Counted from the stretch's first letter, positions 5,793 to 14,946 are shown. The stretch is DNA of 17,713 nucleotides from Verrucomicrobiales bacterium (GCA_003445095.1 DLVS01000460.1:1-17713), one strand, 5' to 3'. A program made the numbers and translations. The notes: generated by a model not told the origin, from the letters alone.

Positions 5793-8759
5793 ATGTTCTG
5801 TCGGTGGCTCAGTTGGTGTCTTGTCGTCGCCTGGTGCGGAGCGAACGACGTTCGGGCCGAACTCTTCATCAGCGAGTTCATGGCCCGGAATGTCACCACG
5901 CTGACCGACAATAAGTCGGCCTATCCTGATTGGATCGAGTTGTACAATCCAGGGCCGGACCCTGTCGCCCTGGACGGCTGGTTCTTAACAGACAGCGCGA
6001 CCAATCTGACTCAGTGGCGACTCGGAGCGCAGACACTCGAAGCCGGCAGCTATTTGGTCATTTTCGCTTCCGGGAAAAACGTGGCTTCGGTTAACGCCCA
6101 GTGGCACACCAACTTCAAGCTTGCCTCTGGCGGCGGATACCTGGCTCTCGTACGTCCGGATGGTCGGACCATCGTCTCCGAGTTTGACGGATATCCCGCG
6201 CAATGGAGCGACGTCTCGTACGGTCCAGCGCCGGGAACCACCAGTGGTCCAGGAGTGTACTTCGAGTCCGCGACCCCCCGAGCGGTTAACTCGCTGGGTT
6301 GGGCTGAACGTGCCGATGACGTCACGTTCTCCGCGGCCAGCGGGCTTTTCACCACTGCCTTCGAGCTGTCCTTGAATACCACCGAACTCGGCGCCGAAAT
6401 CCATTACACTATTGATGGAACTGTCCCCAGCGCTGCCTCGCCCCTGTACTCCACCCCCATCGCGATTGATCGCACGATGCGCGTCCGAGCGCGGGTGATT
6501 GCCGCCGGGCGCGTTCCCGGGCCGGTGTCCGGCGCCGCCTTCACCTTAGTCGGCGCGAACCTCCGGACCTTCTCGTCCAACCTGCCGGTGTTCGTCCTCA
6601 ATACCTATGGATCGGGGATCAGCCAAGACGCCCGAACTCGGGGATACCTAACCGTGGTAAAGCCAGCCGCCGGACGTACCACGCTCCCCGGCGAGGTGGA
6701 TTTTCACGGCCGAGCCACGTTCGAAGCTCGCGGCTCCAGTTCCGCCGGCTTCCCCAAAACATCGTTTGGATTGGAACTTCGCGGAGAGGACGAGGCCGAT
6801 CGTCCAGCCTCGCTCCTCGGATTGCCGGATGAGTCAGACTGGGTGCTGTATGCACCCTATACCGATAAGACACTCATTCGCGACGTTTTGGCATACGAAC
6901 TGAGCAATCGTCTGGGCCGGTACGCCCCTCGCACACGGTTGATTGAGCTCTACTGGAATCGCAATGGTCCCCTTGAAACCGCCGACTACCAAGGCGTCTA
7001 TGTCCTGATCGAGAAGGTCAAAGGCGGCCCCGACCGAGTGGATATCACGGAACTGGAGGCCACCGACTACACCGTGCCGGACATTACGGGAGGCTTCATC
7101 TTAAAGAAGGATCGGATCGACAATAACGACGCCGCCTTCACGACGTCGCGCGGACAACAACTGGGAATCGAGTGGCCGAGAGCACGCGATTTGGGGACTG
7201 CCCAGCTCAACGCCATTCGGTCTTTTATGAACCAGTTTGAGTCGGCGCTCGCTGGCTCCCAGTACCGCAATCCGCAGACGGGCTATCGTGCGTTCATCGA
7301 TCCTGATGCCTTCATCGACCATTGGTGGTTGGTGGAAGTGGCCAAGAATATCGACGGCTACCGTTTGAGCACATTCATGTTTAAGGACCGCGGCGGAAAA
7401 CTGAATATGGGTCCGATCTGGGACTATAACCTCTCCTTCGGAAACGCGGACTATAATGACGGCTGGAAAACCAATGGTTGGTACTGGCCGTTCGCCGGCG
7501 GCACGGACTACCCGTGGTTTCCGCGGTTGTTCCAAGATCCCGACTTCGCTCAACGGCACGCCGATCGCTGGGGTTCGCTGCGCACCAACGTACTCGCCAC
7601 GAGTAATGTCATGGCAATCATCGACGGATTGACCAACCAACTCGTTGAAGCGTATCCGCGAAATTTCCAACGGTGGCCTTTGCTGTTGGGCCGTTACGTT
7701 TGGCCGAATTGGTTCATTGGAGCGACGTATGCCGACGAGATTGGCTTCCTCAAACGATGGACCACCGGACGGCTCGCTTGGATCGACTCCACCATCGTGG
7801 CTTGGCCCAAACTGAGTCCGGCGTCGGGATATTATCCTCAGGGCGTGACGGTGAACCTTCAGGGGACGGGCGCCATTTACTACACAACCGACGGAAGTGA
7901 TCCGCGGGCTTCCGGCGGGGGAATCGCACCCAGCGCCCGAGCATATTTAGGTCCTCTCGCCCTGACCCAAAGCGCGCGAGTCGTGGCGAGAGTTCGTTCG
8001 GGATCAAAATGGAGTCCGCCCGTTTCCGCCAGCTACGCAGTGACAATCCCTACCCTGCAAATCACCGAACTAATGTATCATCCCGCGCCGGGAATCGGGA
8101 GCGATGCGTTCGACAATGAGGAGTTCGAGTTTGTCGAGCTGCGGAATGTTGGTCCTGATGCGGTCGAGTTGGCCGGGGTCAACTTCAGCCAAGCGATTCA
8201 ATTCACCTTCCCCGCCAACGCTGGTGACCTTCTCCCCAATGAATCCGTGATCGTGGCGCGCAATACGAACGCGTTTTCGCTGCGGTACGGAGATGTCGCG
8301 CGGGTGGCCGGACAATACTCTGGCAAGCTGGATAATGCGGGTGAACGAGTGGTCCTGACCGGTGGTTACGGTGAGCCCATTGAGGACTTTGGCTACCAAG
8401 ACGACTGGGAGCCAATGACCGATGGGCGCGGTTACTCGCTGACGCGATCGGGACCGCTGGGTGGTTGGAAGAGCAGCGCCGTAGTCAACGGAACGCCCGG
8501 TCGAGACGATGTACCCGCGGTGGATTTAACGACGTTGCAGGTCGATTCGACGGGTCCAGGTGGCGAGATGCACATCCGTTTCGCGGCCGCCGCGGGACAA
8601 AGCTACAGCCTACAAAGCAACACCAGCCTTGCCGACGGCTTGTGGACTACGTTGAACCACGTCAACCCTCCGCTAAGCAGCGGCAGCGTTCTGCTGACTT
8701 TGCCTGACGATTCGAGCGTGGCCCGAGTCTTCAGGATCGTCACACCACGTGCGCCCTGA
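5793..8759 (+). CDS. Secreted CotH kinase-like protein with lamin-tail and chitobiase-like domains
   Basis: This protein of about 988 residues is exported by a Sec signal peptide (FCRWLSWCLVVAWC, cleavage after VRA). Domain order, numbered from the in-frame TTG at 5784: lamin-tail domain 26-150 (ELFISEFMA, YPDWIELYN); CHB_HEX_C-like domain 183-254 (IHYTIDGTVPS); CotH domain about 262-670; second CHB_HEX_C-like domain 676-755 (IYYTTDGSDP); second lamin-tail domain 757-890 (LQITELMYHP, FEFVELRN); C-terminal module 917-991. In the CotH domain, KNIDGYR (Asp524) and GPIWDYNLSFG (Asp547) match the catalytic and metal-binding positions of CotH atypical protein kinases. The substrate is unknown; CotH phosphorylates spore-coat proteins in Bacillus, and related secreted forms in environmental bacteria are uncharacterised. 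I prefer the ATG at 5793 to the TTG at 5784; neither has a strong ribosome site. Confidence 0.9.
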   Translation: MFCRWLSWCLVVAWCGANDVRAELFISEFMARNVTTLTDNKSAYPDWIELYNPGPDPVALDGWFLTDSATNLTQWRLGAQTLEAGSYLVIFASGKNVASVNAQWHTNFKLASGGGYLALVRPDGRTIVSEFDGYPAQWSDVSYGPAPGTTSGPGVYFESATPRAVNSLGWAERADDVTFSAASGLFTTAFELSLNTTELGAEIHYTIDGTVPSAASPLYSTPIAIDRTMRVRARVIAAGRVPGPVSGAAFTLVGANLRTFSSNLPVFVLNTYGSGISQDARTRGYLTVVKPAAGRTTLPGEVDFHGRATFEARGSSSAGFPKTSFGLELRGEDEADRPASLLGLPDESDWVLYAPYTDKTLIRDVLAYELSNRLGRYAPRTRLIELYWNRNGPLETADYQGVYVLIEKVKGGPDRVDITELEATDYTVPDITGGFILKKDRIDNNDAAFTTSRGQQLGIEWPRARDLGTAQLNAIRSFMNQFESALAGSQYRNPQTGYRAFIDPDAFIDHWWLVEVAKNIDGYRLSTFMFKDRGGKLNMGPIWDYNLSFGNADYNDGWKTNGWYWPFAGGTDYPWFPRLFQDPDFAQRHADRWGSLRTNVLATSNVMAIIDGLTNQLVEAYPRNFQRWPLLLGRYVWPNWFIGATYADEIGFLKRWTTGRLAWIDSTIVAWPKLSPASGYYPQGVTVNLQGTGAIYYTTDGSDPRASGGGIAPSARAYLGPLALTQSARVVARVRSGSKWSPPVSASYAVTIPTLQITELMYHPAPGIGSDAFDNEEFEFVELRNVGPDAVELAGVNFSQAIQFTFPANAGDLLPNESVIVARNTNAFSLRYGDVARVAGQYSGKLDNAGERVVLTGGYGEPIEDFGYQDDWEPMTDGRGYSLTRSGPLGGWKSSAVVNGTPGRDDVPAVDLTTLQVDSTGPGGEMHIRFAAAAGQSYSLQSNTSLADGLWTTLNHVNPPLSSGSVLLTLPDDSSVARVFRIVTPRAP

Positions 8760-8760
8760 A

Positions 8761-8778
8761 CATCCTGGACATCCTGGA
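8761..8778. repeat. Two perfect tandem copies of a 9-bp unit after the CotH stop
   Basis: CATCCTGGA occurs twice in direct tandem immediately after the CotH stop codon. A degenerate third copy (CCCTGAA, overlapping the stop) precedes it. The repeat sits in the 63-bp gap between the convergent CotH and PI-PLC-like genes. There is no hairpin or U tract here, so I do not call it a terminator. Confidence 0.6.
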
Positions 8779-8822
8779 CTCTCACTGACGACGCGGCGGA
8801 CTGGTTTCCGAAGGCACCCTGA

Positions 8823-11800
8823 CTACGGCCCCGGACGCAGCCGGAAGTAGCGCTGTGGGTCTCCAAGCGTTTCGAGTTCCAGGTCCAACCAATTCCAGTT
8901 CCCGTCGGTCTGGATCGAATCGAGAACCTCCTGCCAGATTGTTCCGTCGTCCGGAACGAGTGCGGCTGCTTGTTCCAAAATTGACCCAGTCGATCCTGCG
9001 GGCCAGGCCAGCAACCAATGGCCCGCTTCCAACGAAACCTGCAGCGGCGGGGGCGGCGCAGGCGGACTCATCTCGATGCTAAACGACTGAGACGCTTTCA
9101 ATCCGGCTTCGTCCTCAAGGAATACCGTGACCACACTGAACCCCGGATCGAGCGATCTTGGTTTCATGGCCAACGTCCGCTCTTCACCTTTCCCTGCGAA
9201 CGTCATGTTTTCTACAGGAAACAGATTTGGATTGCTCGACGTGGCCGACAAACGCAGACGTTCCGGCGTCGTTTGTTGGTCAAACACCCGGAACGACACC
9301 TCACGCGACTCCAGCCGGGCGAATGGCACGGGGTCAAGAATCGCTGACAAAACCGGCGGCGACTCGTCGAGGATGAAGCTCAATCCTTGAGCGGGAGGCG
9401 ACACCGCAAGGGACGGCGGCGCAAATGTCCAGTGCGGTTCAATCGGCCGCACCGTGATCCTTGAAGGCAACCCGATGAACGCAAAACGTCCTTGGGCGTC
9501 GGTGCGCGTCTCTGCCAGCTTTCGGAATCGGGTGTCCCAATAACGAGCGGTCACGGGTGAGCGAAGCCTACCGTGATCACCAACCTCCAATCGAACCACG
9601 CCTGGGCCGGTGGAGTTGAAGTAGAGCACCCGCACATCATAAATGCCGGGTGCCATGACGCGGACAACCGACACCCGTTGTTCGAAATGTCGCCCATCCC
9701 CGTTCAACACTTCCTGCCCGTCAACAAACAGGCGCGCTCCGTCATCGCTGCTTAGCGCAAACGAAACCTCGACGGGCAATGACGGGAGGATCCCGGGCCG
9801 CACCTCCAATTCAGCCCGGTATTCGGCGCCAAAAAATTCCAATGGCCCACCTGGAAAGAAAGGACCGAAGGCCGTGCTTTGATTAATCTCCCCCAGAGTA
9901 GCCTCATACAGCGGCGGTGTGTTCAACGGAATCTCGAACACCAACTCCAGTTCGCTGCTTCGACCGGCTTCAACCAACACATCGGCAATTCCTCCGAGAT
10001 CGTTCCGGACTTCACCCACCACTCCATCGGCACGGGCGGTCACCGTAAACGAAGTCGTGGCGCTCGCTCCGGATTGGTCCGTCACGGTTAACTGGATTCG
10101 CCCCGAGCCCGTAAGGTTTTCGACCGTTGAGCAATCTACGTAACGTCGCCCGCCCGATCCGCCGAGGCGAATTCGATCCTGGGGAAGGAGAGTTTGATTA
10201 TCACTGCTCACCGCGACGGACAACGCCTCAGCCGGCGTTTGTAGATCGGATACCGAAAAGAAGACGCGCACGGTTTCGCCGGGGAAGCCTGGGGCTGGAT
10301 CGGCCACGGCACTAATCGAAGGCGGCGATTCGGCGACGACAAAATGCACCGGTGTGTCTGTCTCCGGCCGCTCAACCTGTTCAGGAGCGAACGTCCAGCC
10401 TTGTTGAACGGCGCTGAGAATCGCCCCGGCTGGAACGTGGGAGAACTCGTACCGGCCACTGCCATCAGTCCGAGTGAAACCGAGTCGAGGCCCACTAGCA
10501 CTGAAGTAGCGCGCCTCGATCAGTGGAAACACAAACACCTCTGGACCGGTGTTCAATTGGAGGGAGGGTCTTCCTGAAGCCGAAAAATATTGAACCTTGA
10601 ATTCGTGCGAGCCGATTCCCAAGCGAACGTTAGCCCGCACTTCGTGGTGTGGATGGACGCCATCGTTGTTGAGGGCGAGCACTCCATCGATGCTCAGCCG
10701 CGATCCGTCAGAGCTTCCGAGGACAAACTCCACGTCAGCGGCGACCAACGAGTTTAACACAAGTTGTCCGGTAAACTCGGCGGCAAATTCATTCGTAGGG
10801 CCGCCCGCATAGAACCGACTGGTTCCAGGCGCCCAACCCAAGTTGGAGACCCACTCCGCGTGGATGGGCGCCCCGGAGAAGGTCGCTTCCGAGAGTGATA
10901 AGAGTCCTGTCCCTGCCCTGAATTCCACGCCGACTCCGACCGCGGGCCCGAGAGGTCCAGTCACCGTCCCGCTTACGGGCCGTCCAACTCCCAGAAGGTA
11001 AAGCTCCCGAGTCTCTTCCGCCGACAGTGCTGTGGAGAGCAGGACGAACTCGTCGAGCATTCCGTCGAGGGCCTGTCCCCCGGCCGGGCTGTTGCCCAGG
11101 CACCCGGCGTTGAACCACACGGCCCCCGCCTTCGCCAACGTCGCGGTTCCCAACTCTCGGCCATCAATCGCCAGACGAATCTGATCCCCGGCGACATCGG
11201 CGTCGTAGGAAAGCGCCAACTGATGCCACCCTGGCCCGTTAGGATACGCATAAGGAAATGTCACCAGGGAAGGCTCATTGCCGGCAATCTCCACGCCAAT
11301 CAGGCCATCAGTCGCCAGCGCGACTTTGAGAGCCCCAGCCTCTTGACCACTACCGCCGTAGAGCACTTGAAGCTGTCCCATCGATTTCAGATTCAGCCAC
11401 GCGAACAAGGTGAACTGCCGTTGGCAGCCAAGATTCCCCAGGCGAATGCAGCTATTGCCATCGAGAAATCGGACACCCGTCCGGAACACAGGCGAGGCCG
11501 ACGGCTGCCCCGGCTCCACTCCGACATAACTCCCGTGGAATTTTCGCGGCGACGCATCCGTCGCCCGCGTGGCCTTGATGGGCTCATCCAACGGCAGATA
11601 AAGAAACGGTTCATAGTCGGCGATCCGGGCGGCCCACGATTGAGTTCCTCCTGAATCGTACTCCACCCACTGCGGTGAGCGAACTCGCGTCCCGGGATGA
11701 GCTCCGGTCACGTCCGAGACTCTATTCCCGTCTTCGGTCTCGAGAGGCCAGCTCGCGACGAGGCCAGGTTCTGCGCCCGTCACTCGCCGACGCAGGCCCT

Positions 11801-14594
11801 GCCGAATTTCCGTTTCGGTCCGGGCGACATTCCAGATGCGAAACTCGTCGAGTTCTCCTCCAAAGAAAGCATCAGGCGAGCCCGCCACCGTCCCGGACCC
11901 GAGGAACAAATCCGCCGCCTGCCGCGGGAGCGAACTCATTCCAACCTTCGTGGCCTCTTCCACCCCATTGCGGAAGATCTTCATATAATTGCCGCGCCGG
12001 CTGGCCACGAATGCGAAATGCTGCCACGTGCCCGTCAGATCCACCGGTGGCCGATACGCGAGGCGACCACCATCCGACACATTGCCAAAGTCCCAGTACA
12101 CTTGGCCATCCGCCCAAGGTACGTGCGCCTGAGTCCGAAGTGCTTCGTTGGCGCCAATCAGGGAAAAGGTCGCCTGCGGTTTGGCCTGATTCACCTTCTG
12201 CCAAAACTCGACGGTGATCTCGTCGTTCGGAACTGCCGCGCCAAATTCGGGAACACGAACCACATCCCCAACCCCATCGAAGCGGAGCACTCGAGTACGA
12301 TTCCAACCGGCCGGAAAGGACCGGCTCAATTGCCAATGTCCATGCTGCAATTGGTCATGAACCGCCAGCCAAGGGTCCGCTTCGGGAAGGGGGTGAGTAC
12401 GGCGAAATAGTCGGAGCACCTCTAACAACATCTGGTTCTGTCGGCCATTGACCGGCGCCGAGAAGACAAAGTCGCCTTCGTCGGGTTCATCGACGATTCC
12501 ATCATCGTCGTCGTCGCGGCCATTCGATCGCAATGTGCGATTCAGTTCGTCGCACGCCGCTTGGCCTTCCCACCAAGGTCCCGCGCGTTCGGTAATGCGC
12601 CATTCCTGGCCTAGACGGTCGGGCAGTTCGAGCGGATCCAAGCCGCGTAATCGCGCACAAGCGAAGTAATGGATTTCGCCAGGCCGTCGCGATTCCCAAC
12701 CACCCAAATCTCCATTGAGTACGGCCACATCCTCACCGTTATCTTCAGCGGTCAGTACGTCTTCCGGTTGGCCAGGGAGCCACGACCAGACCAAAGCCTC
12801 GATTCGTCGGTCAGGCGCGCTGCAGACCTCGAGTCCGGCATCCGGGCACTGCGCTGTCCGTTCCTGAGCCTGAATTTGGTCTAGGCTGATCTCGCTGATG
12901 GAATAGCGCACCCGCTCGGCGACTCGGCTGAAAGTTAGGAATCCGGCGGGATCAAAGGGATCGAGCAATGAGCGCCCCTCGAACTGACTTCCAATTTCAA
13001 CGGTCGCGAAGGGGCCAATCTTCTCAGCGTGGCTGTAGGCAATCCAGTTGGTGGGATCAGGCTGGAACGCCGAAGTTCGAGCGGAAGAAAACGACGGACC
13101 TGGGATGCCCGTCCAAATGAGATCCGATTCGTGCGCGTTTCCGCCAAATACAAGCACCTGTTTACCCAGATCTCGCAGCTCCTGAAGGCTCGGCCATTGG
13201 CTGGCCAAATCGATGCGCCCATCACACCAAGGCCGGTGTGCGTCACCGGTCCGGTAGATCAAGTCGCCGAGATAACGCTCTAAAGGTTCCGTGACTTCAG
13301 CGTGATGATCTTCAGAACGATCCTCAAAACTGATGACGATGAATTCCCGAGGATGCGTTCGCAGCCACTGGGCAATTTCTTTGATTCCATTGGCGTAAAA
13401 CCGATCTCGATCCCCCGCGCCAGAGTGATCCGCCTGACCGTGGGACAATCGCAATTTTCCCGCGAACCAATGGAGGTCGAGACTCATGCCGCGACTTCCC
13501 AAATTGAGCTGATCGGTCAGTGACCATTCCTGATTCGGCGCCAAATAACCATCGGCCCGATTGTTGAAGCCGTTGTGAGTCGCGACCCGCGAGGCCCAAT
13601 TGAACGGTTCGTCTTTGGCTAACTCTTCCTGGTTTCGGAACGCCCAGTAAGCCCATGTCCCTTGGAAATCGGCTGGGACCGCCTGGTGCCTCGTGTCGTT
13701 CACGCAGCGGGCCGTAGCCGGTGGGTCCGTAAAATCGTGAACCAAGTCCGTGAACACATTGAAGAAGGCCGCCTTCTCGGTGAAGAAATTCTTGAGCGAA
13801 TTCACGCTCGCCTGGAACGACGACAGGTTCATCACCGTTCCCGCCGAGGGCCGTGGAAAGTTCAGCGTCGGCACCGGTCCCGGGATGCCCCGAACCACGG
13901 CCGGAAAACGGCCCAGCACATCGGCGGAGGCCCTGAGAAAACCGGTCATATCGTCCACCACACTCCAACCGGACGCCCCAAAGTCAGGAACCCAATCGAA
14001 ATCCGTGGAAGGCACACCCGGATAGTCGATCGTGCAGGTGGCCAGGTCCCAGTCCACCGTCGGAATGCATTCGTCAAAGACGAGGATTCCCGGCCCAGTG
14101 GACGGCGGGACGAGCCAACATTGACCATCGCGTTCCACACCCGCGCAGACTGATTTGAGGAAATCGCCGGAGCCCAACTGCTGGAGCCGGCTGCGGAGAG
14201 CGGGGATCCGGTTGTTGATCAGGTCGACCGCGTGGCTCATGTCCACTCGGTTGAAGTCCACCCATTCGTTGCCGGCAAACTTGATTGGGGGGAGTACGCG
14301 AAACCCCGTCGCGATCAGCCCCCGATCCGCGAACAGATTACCATTCTCCCAGAAGAAATCGGTCTGCGAACTACACGGCACCTCCCCTTCCCCGCCGCAA
14401 TCCCAAGTGGTCTGGGCTCCAACCATCGACCATGATAACCCACTGGCCAACGCGACGATAAGGAGCCAAGGTTTTGGGGAACACGCCCACCTCGGGCGTC
14501 GTGGGGACGATCGAACTGAAGTTACTGCGGACCGACTTGCGAGCGACGTCGAATCTAGCCGGAGTCCGCAAACCAGGCGCTTCCCCAATTTCAT
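8823..14594 (-). CDS. Giant secreted PI-PLC-like phosphodiesterase with LamG and PA14 modules
   Basis: This 1923-residue exported protein has a membrane-spanning signal core at 41-61 (PWLLIVALASGLSW, ending VGA) behind an unusually long basic n-region; no better start codon is visible. Residues 62-330, with several Cys, are unrecognised. A PI-PLC X-like domain starts near 330: THNGFNN (His340, Asn341), DQLNLGSRGMSLDLHW (Arg368, Asp373), LRLSHGQ (His385) and FIVISFED (Glu424), the two His being the expected catalytic pair. An acidic NGRDDDDDGIVDEPDE loop (691-706) looks metal-binding. LamG domains follow at about 767-930 and 997-1200. Two similar units (1207-1520 and 1525-1845) each hold a PA14-like core (SSDGSRLSIDG; SSDDGARLFVDG), a carboxypeptidase-regulatory-like half and an Ig-like segment. 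A C-terminal module (1851-1923) ends in RYFRLRPGP. It probably hydrolyses phosphodiesters (lipid or glycan-lipid) while LamG and PA14 bind carbohydrate; the substrate is unknown. Confidence 0.88.
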   Translation of the reverse strand: MKLGKRLVCGLRLDSTSLASRSAVTSVRSSPRRPRWACSPKPWLLIVALASGLSWSMVGAQTTWDCGGEGEVPCSSQTDFFWENGNLFADRGLIATGFRVLPPIKFAGNEWVDFNRVDMSHAVDLINNRIPALRSRLQQLGSGDFLKSVCAGVERDGQCWLVPPSTGPGILVFDECIPTVDWDLATCTIDYPGVPSTDFDWVPDFGASGWSVVDDMTGFLRASADVLGRFPAVVRGIPGPVPTLNFPRPSAGTVMNLSSFQASVNSLKNFFTEKAAFFNVFTDLVHDFTDPPATARCVNDTRHQAVPADFQGTWAYWAFRNQEELAKDEPFNWASRVATHNGFNNRADGYLAPNQEWSLTDQLNLGSRGMSLDLHWFAGKLRLSHGQADHSGAGDRDRFYANGIKEIAQWLRTHPREFIVISFEDRSEDHHAEVTEPLERYLGDLIYRTGDAHRPWCDGRIDLASQWPSLQELRDLGKQVLVFGGNAHESDLIWTGIPGPSFSSARTSAFQPDPTNWIAYSHAEKIGPFATVEIGSQFEGRSLLDPFDPAGFLTFSRVAERVRYSISEISLDQIQAQERTAQCPDAGLEVCSAPDRRIEALVWSWLPGQPEDVLTAEDNGEDVAVLNGDLGGWESRRPGEIHYFACARLRGLDPLELPDRLGQEWRITERAGPWWEGQAACDELNRTLRSNGRDDDDDGIVDEPDEGDFVFSAPVNGRQNQMLLEVLRLFRRTHPLPEADPWLAVHDQLQHGHWQLSRSFPAGWNRTRVLRFDGVGDVVRVPEFGAAVPNDEITVEFWQKVNQAKPQATFSLIGANEALRTQAHVPWADGQVYWDFGNVSDGGRLAYRPPVDLTGTWQHFAFVASRRGNYMKIFRNGVEEATKVGMSSLPRQAADLFLGSGTVAGSPDAFFGGELDEFRIWNVARTETEIRQGLRRRVTGAEPGLVASWPLETEDGNRVSDVTGAHPGTRVRSPQWVEYDSGGTQSWAARIADYEPFLYLPLDEPIKATRATDASPRKFHGSYVGVEPGQPSASPVFRTGVRFLDGNSCIRLGNLGCQRQFTLFAWLNLKSMGQLQVLYGGSGQEAGALKVALATDGLIGVEIAGNEPSLVTFPYAYPNGPGWHQLALSYDADVAGDQIRLAIDGRELGTATLAKAGAVWFNAGCLGNSPAGGQALDGMLDEFVLLSTALSAEETRELYLLGVGRPVSGTVTGPLGPAVGVGVEFRAGTGLLSLSEATFSGAPIHAEWVSNLGWAPGTSRFYAGGPTNEFAAEFTGQLVLNSLVAADVEFVLGSSDGSRLSIDGVLALNNDGVHPHHEVRANVRLGIGSHEFKVQYFSASGRPSLQLNTGPEVFVFPLIEARYFSASGPRLGFTRTDGSGRYEFSHVPAGAILSAVQQGWTFAPEQVERPETDTPVHFVVAESPPSISAVADPAPGFPGETVRVFFSVSDLQTPAEALSVAVSSDNQTLLPQDRIRLGGSGGRRYVDCSTVENLTGSGRIQLTVTDQSGASATTSFTVTARADGVVGEVRNDLGGIADVLVEAGRSSELELVFEIPLNTPPLYEATLGEINQSTAFGPFFPGGPLEFFGAEYRAELEVRPGILPSLPVEVSFALSSDDGARLFVDGQEVLNGDGRHFEQRVSVVRVMAPGIYDVRVLYFNSTGPGVVRLEVGDHGRLRSPVTARYWDTRFRKLAETRTDAQGRFAFIGLPSRITVRPIEPHWTFAPPSLAVSPPAQGLSFILDESPPVLSAILDPVPFARLESREVSFRVFDQQTTPERLRLSATSSNPNLFPVENMTFAGKGEERTLAMKPRSLDPGFSVVTVFLEDEAGLKASQSFSIEMSPPAPPPPLQVSLEAGHWLLAWPAGSTGSILEQAAALVPDDGTIWQEVLDSIQTDGNWNWLDLELETLGDPQRYFRLRPGP
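9060..10976 (-). repeat. Tandem duplication inside the PI-PLC-like gene
   Basis: The unit at 10035-10976 (residues 1207-1520) and the unit at 9060-10022 (residues 1525-1845) encode the same series of modules. Matching landmarks, in order, are VSGTVTGPLG/VVGEVRNDLG, SSDGSRLSIDG/SSDDGARLFVDG, EARYFSASG/TARYWDTRF, TRTDGSGRYEFSHVPAG/TRTDAQGRFAFIGLPSR, GWTFAPEQV/HWTFAPPSL and ESPPSISAVADP/ESPPVLSAILDP. The copies have diverged widely at protein level, so the duplication is old. Confidence 0.85.
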
Positions 14595-14946
14595 GCGCCA
14601 AGTACTAACGAGAAAACTCCGGAAGGATTCGCGCTCATGTGAGATTTCTCTACTGCTGCCCTAGTGGGATAGCCGCCCTCGGCTGTCGGAGTCCTGCGGG
14701 CGCCCCCGCCCGCAAAACGGCCGACGAAAGCTCAAGGCAGACCCAACACCGGCGAGGGTGCCGGTGCCACTACGGGGGAGGCAGTGTACGGATGCGCCCC
14801 TTGGGGCTTCGCGTGCCGCGGGATCCCGCGAGGGCACCTTGCCAGAGCGTGGGCCTCCTCACGGCTTACCTTTCCGGTATCGGGCAAAATCGCGCGTTCG
14901 TTCAGCCGCAGAAAAACACTAAGTCCCTGCCCGAATTTGTGTTCCT
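14595..14946. other. Gene-free, hairpin-rich spacer between PI-PLC-like and beta-propeller genes
   Basis: No gene is supported in these 352 bp. A plus-strand frame is open from 14639 to 14965, but its translation is low-complexity and rich in Arg, Cys and Gly, and it overlaps the end of the propeller gene on the opposite strand. The segment must contain the promoter and leader of the PI-PLC-like gene, which reads leftward from 14594; no promoter boxes were evident. The central 170 bp is strongly structured and is listed separately. Confidence 0.7.
14668..14837. repeat. Cluster of four inverted repeats, candidate dispersed repeat element
   Basis: Four inverted repeats are crowded into 170 bp. 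At 14668-14687 GATAGCCG/CGGCTGTC has a 4-nt loop and one G-T pair. At 14695-14714 TGCGGGCG/CGCCCGCA is a perfect 8-bp stem with a CCCC loop. At 14747-14766 CACCGGC/GCCGGTG is perfect with a 6-nt loop. At 14813-14837 GTGCC/GGCAC encloses the 14-bp palindrome CGCGGGATCCCGCG (14817-14830). None is followed by a T tract on either strand, so they are not ordinary terminators. A REP-like dispersed element or a structured RNA fits better, but copy number cannot be judged from one window. Confidence 0.6.

Noticed and set aside
242..8759. A defence or mobile island
   Set aside because: No nuclease-effector pair, transposase, integrase or terminal repeats were found, and codon style looks uniform with the neighbours.
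11697..12410. 237-codon plus-strand frame inside the PI-PLC-like gene
   Set aside because: The minus-strand protein has recognisable LamG sequence here; the antisense translation is Arg/Pro-rich with no motif.
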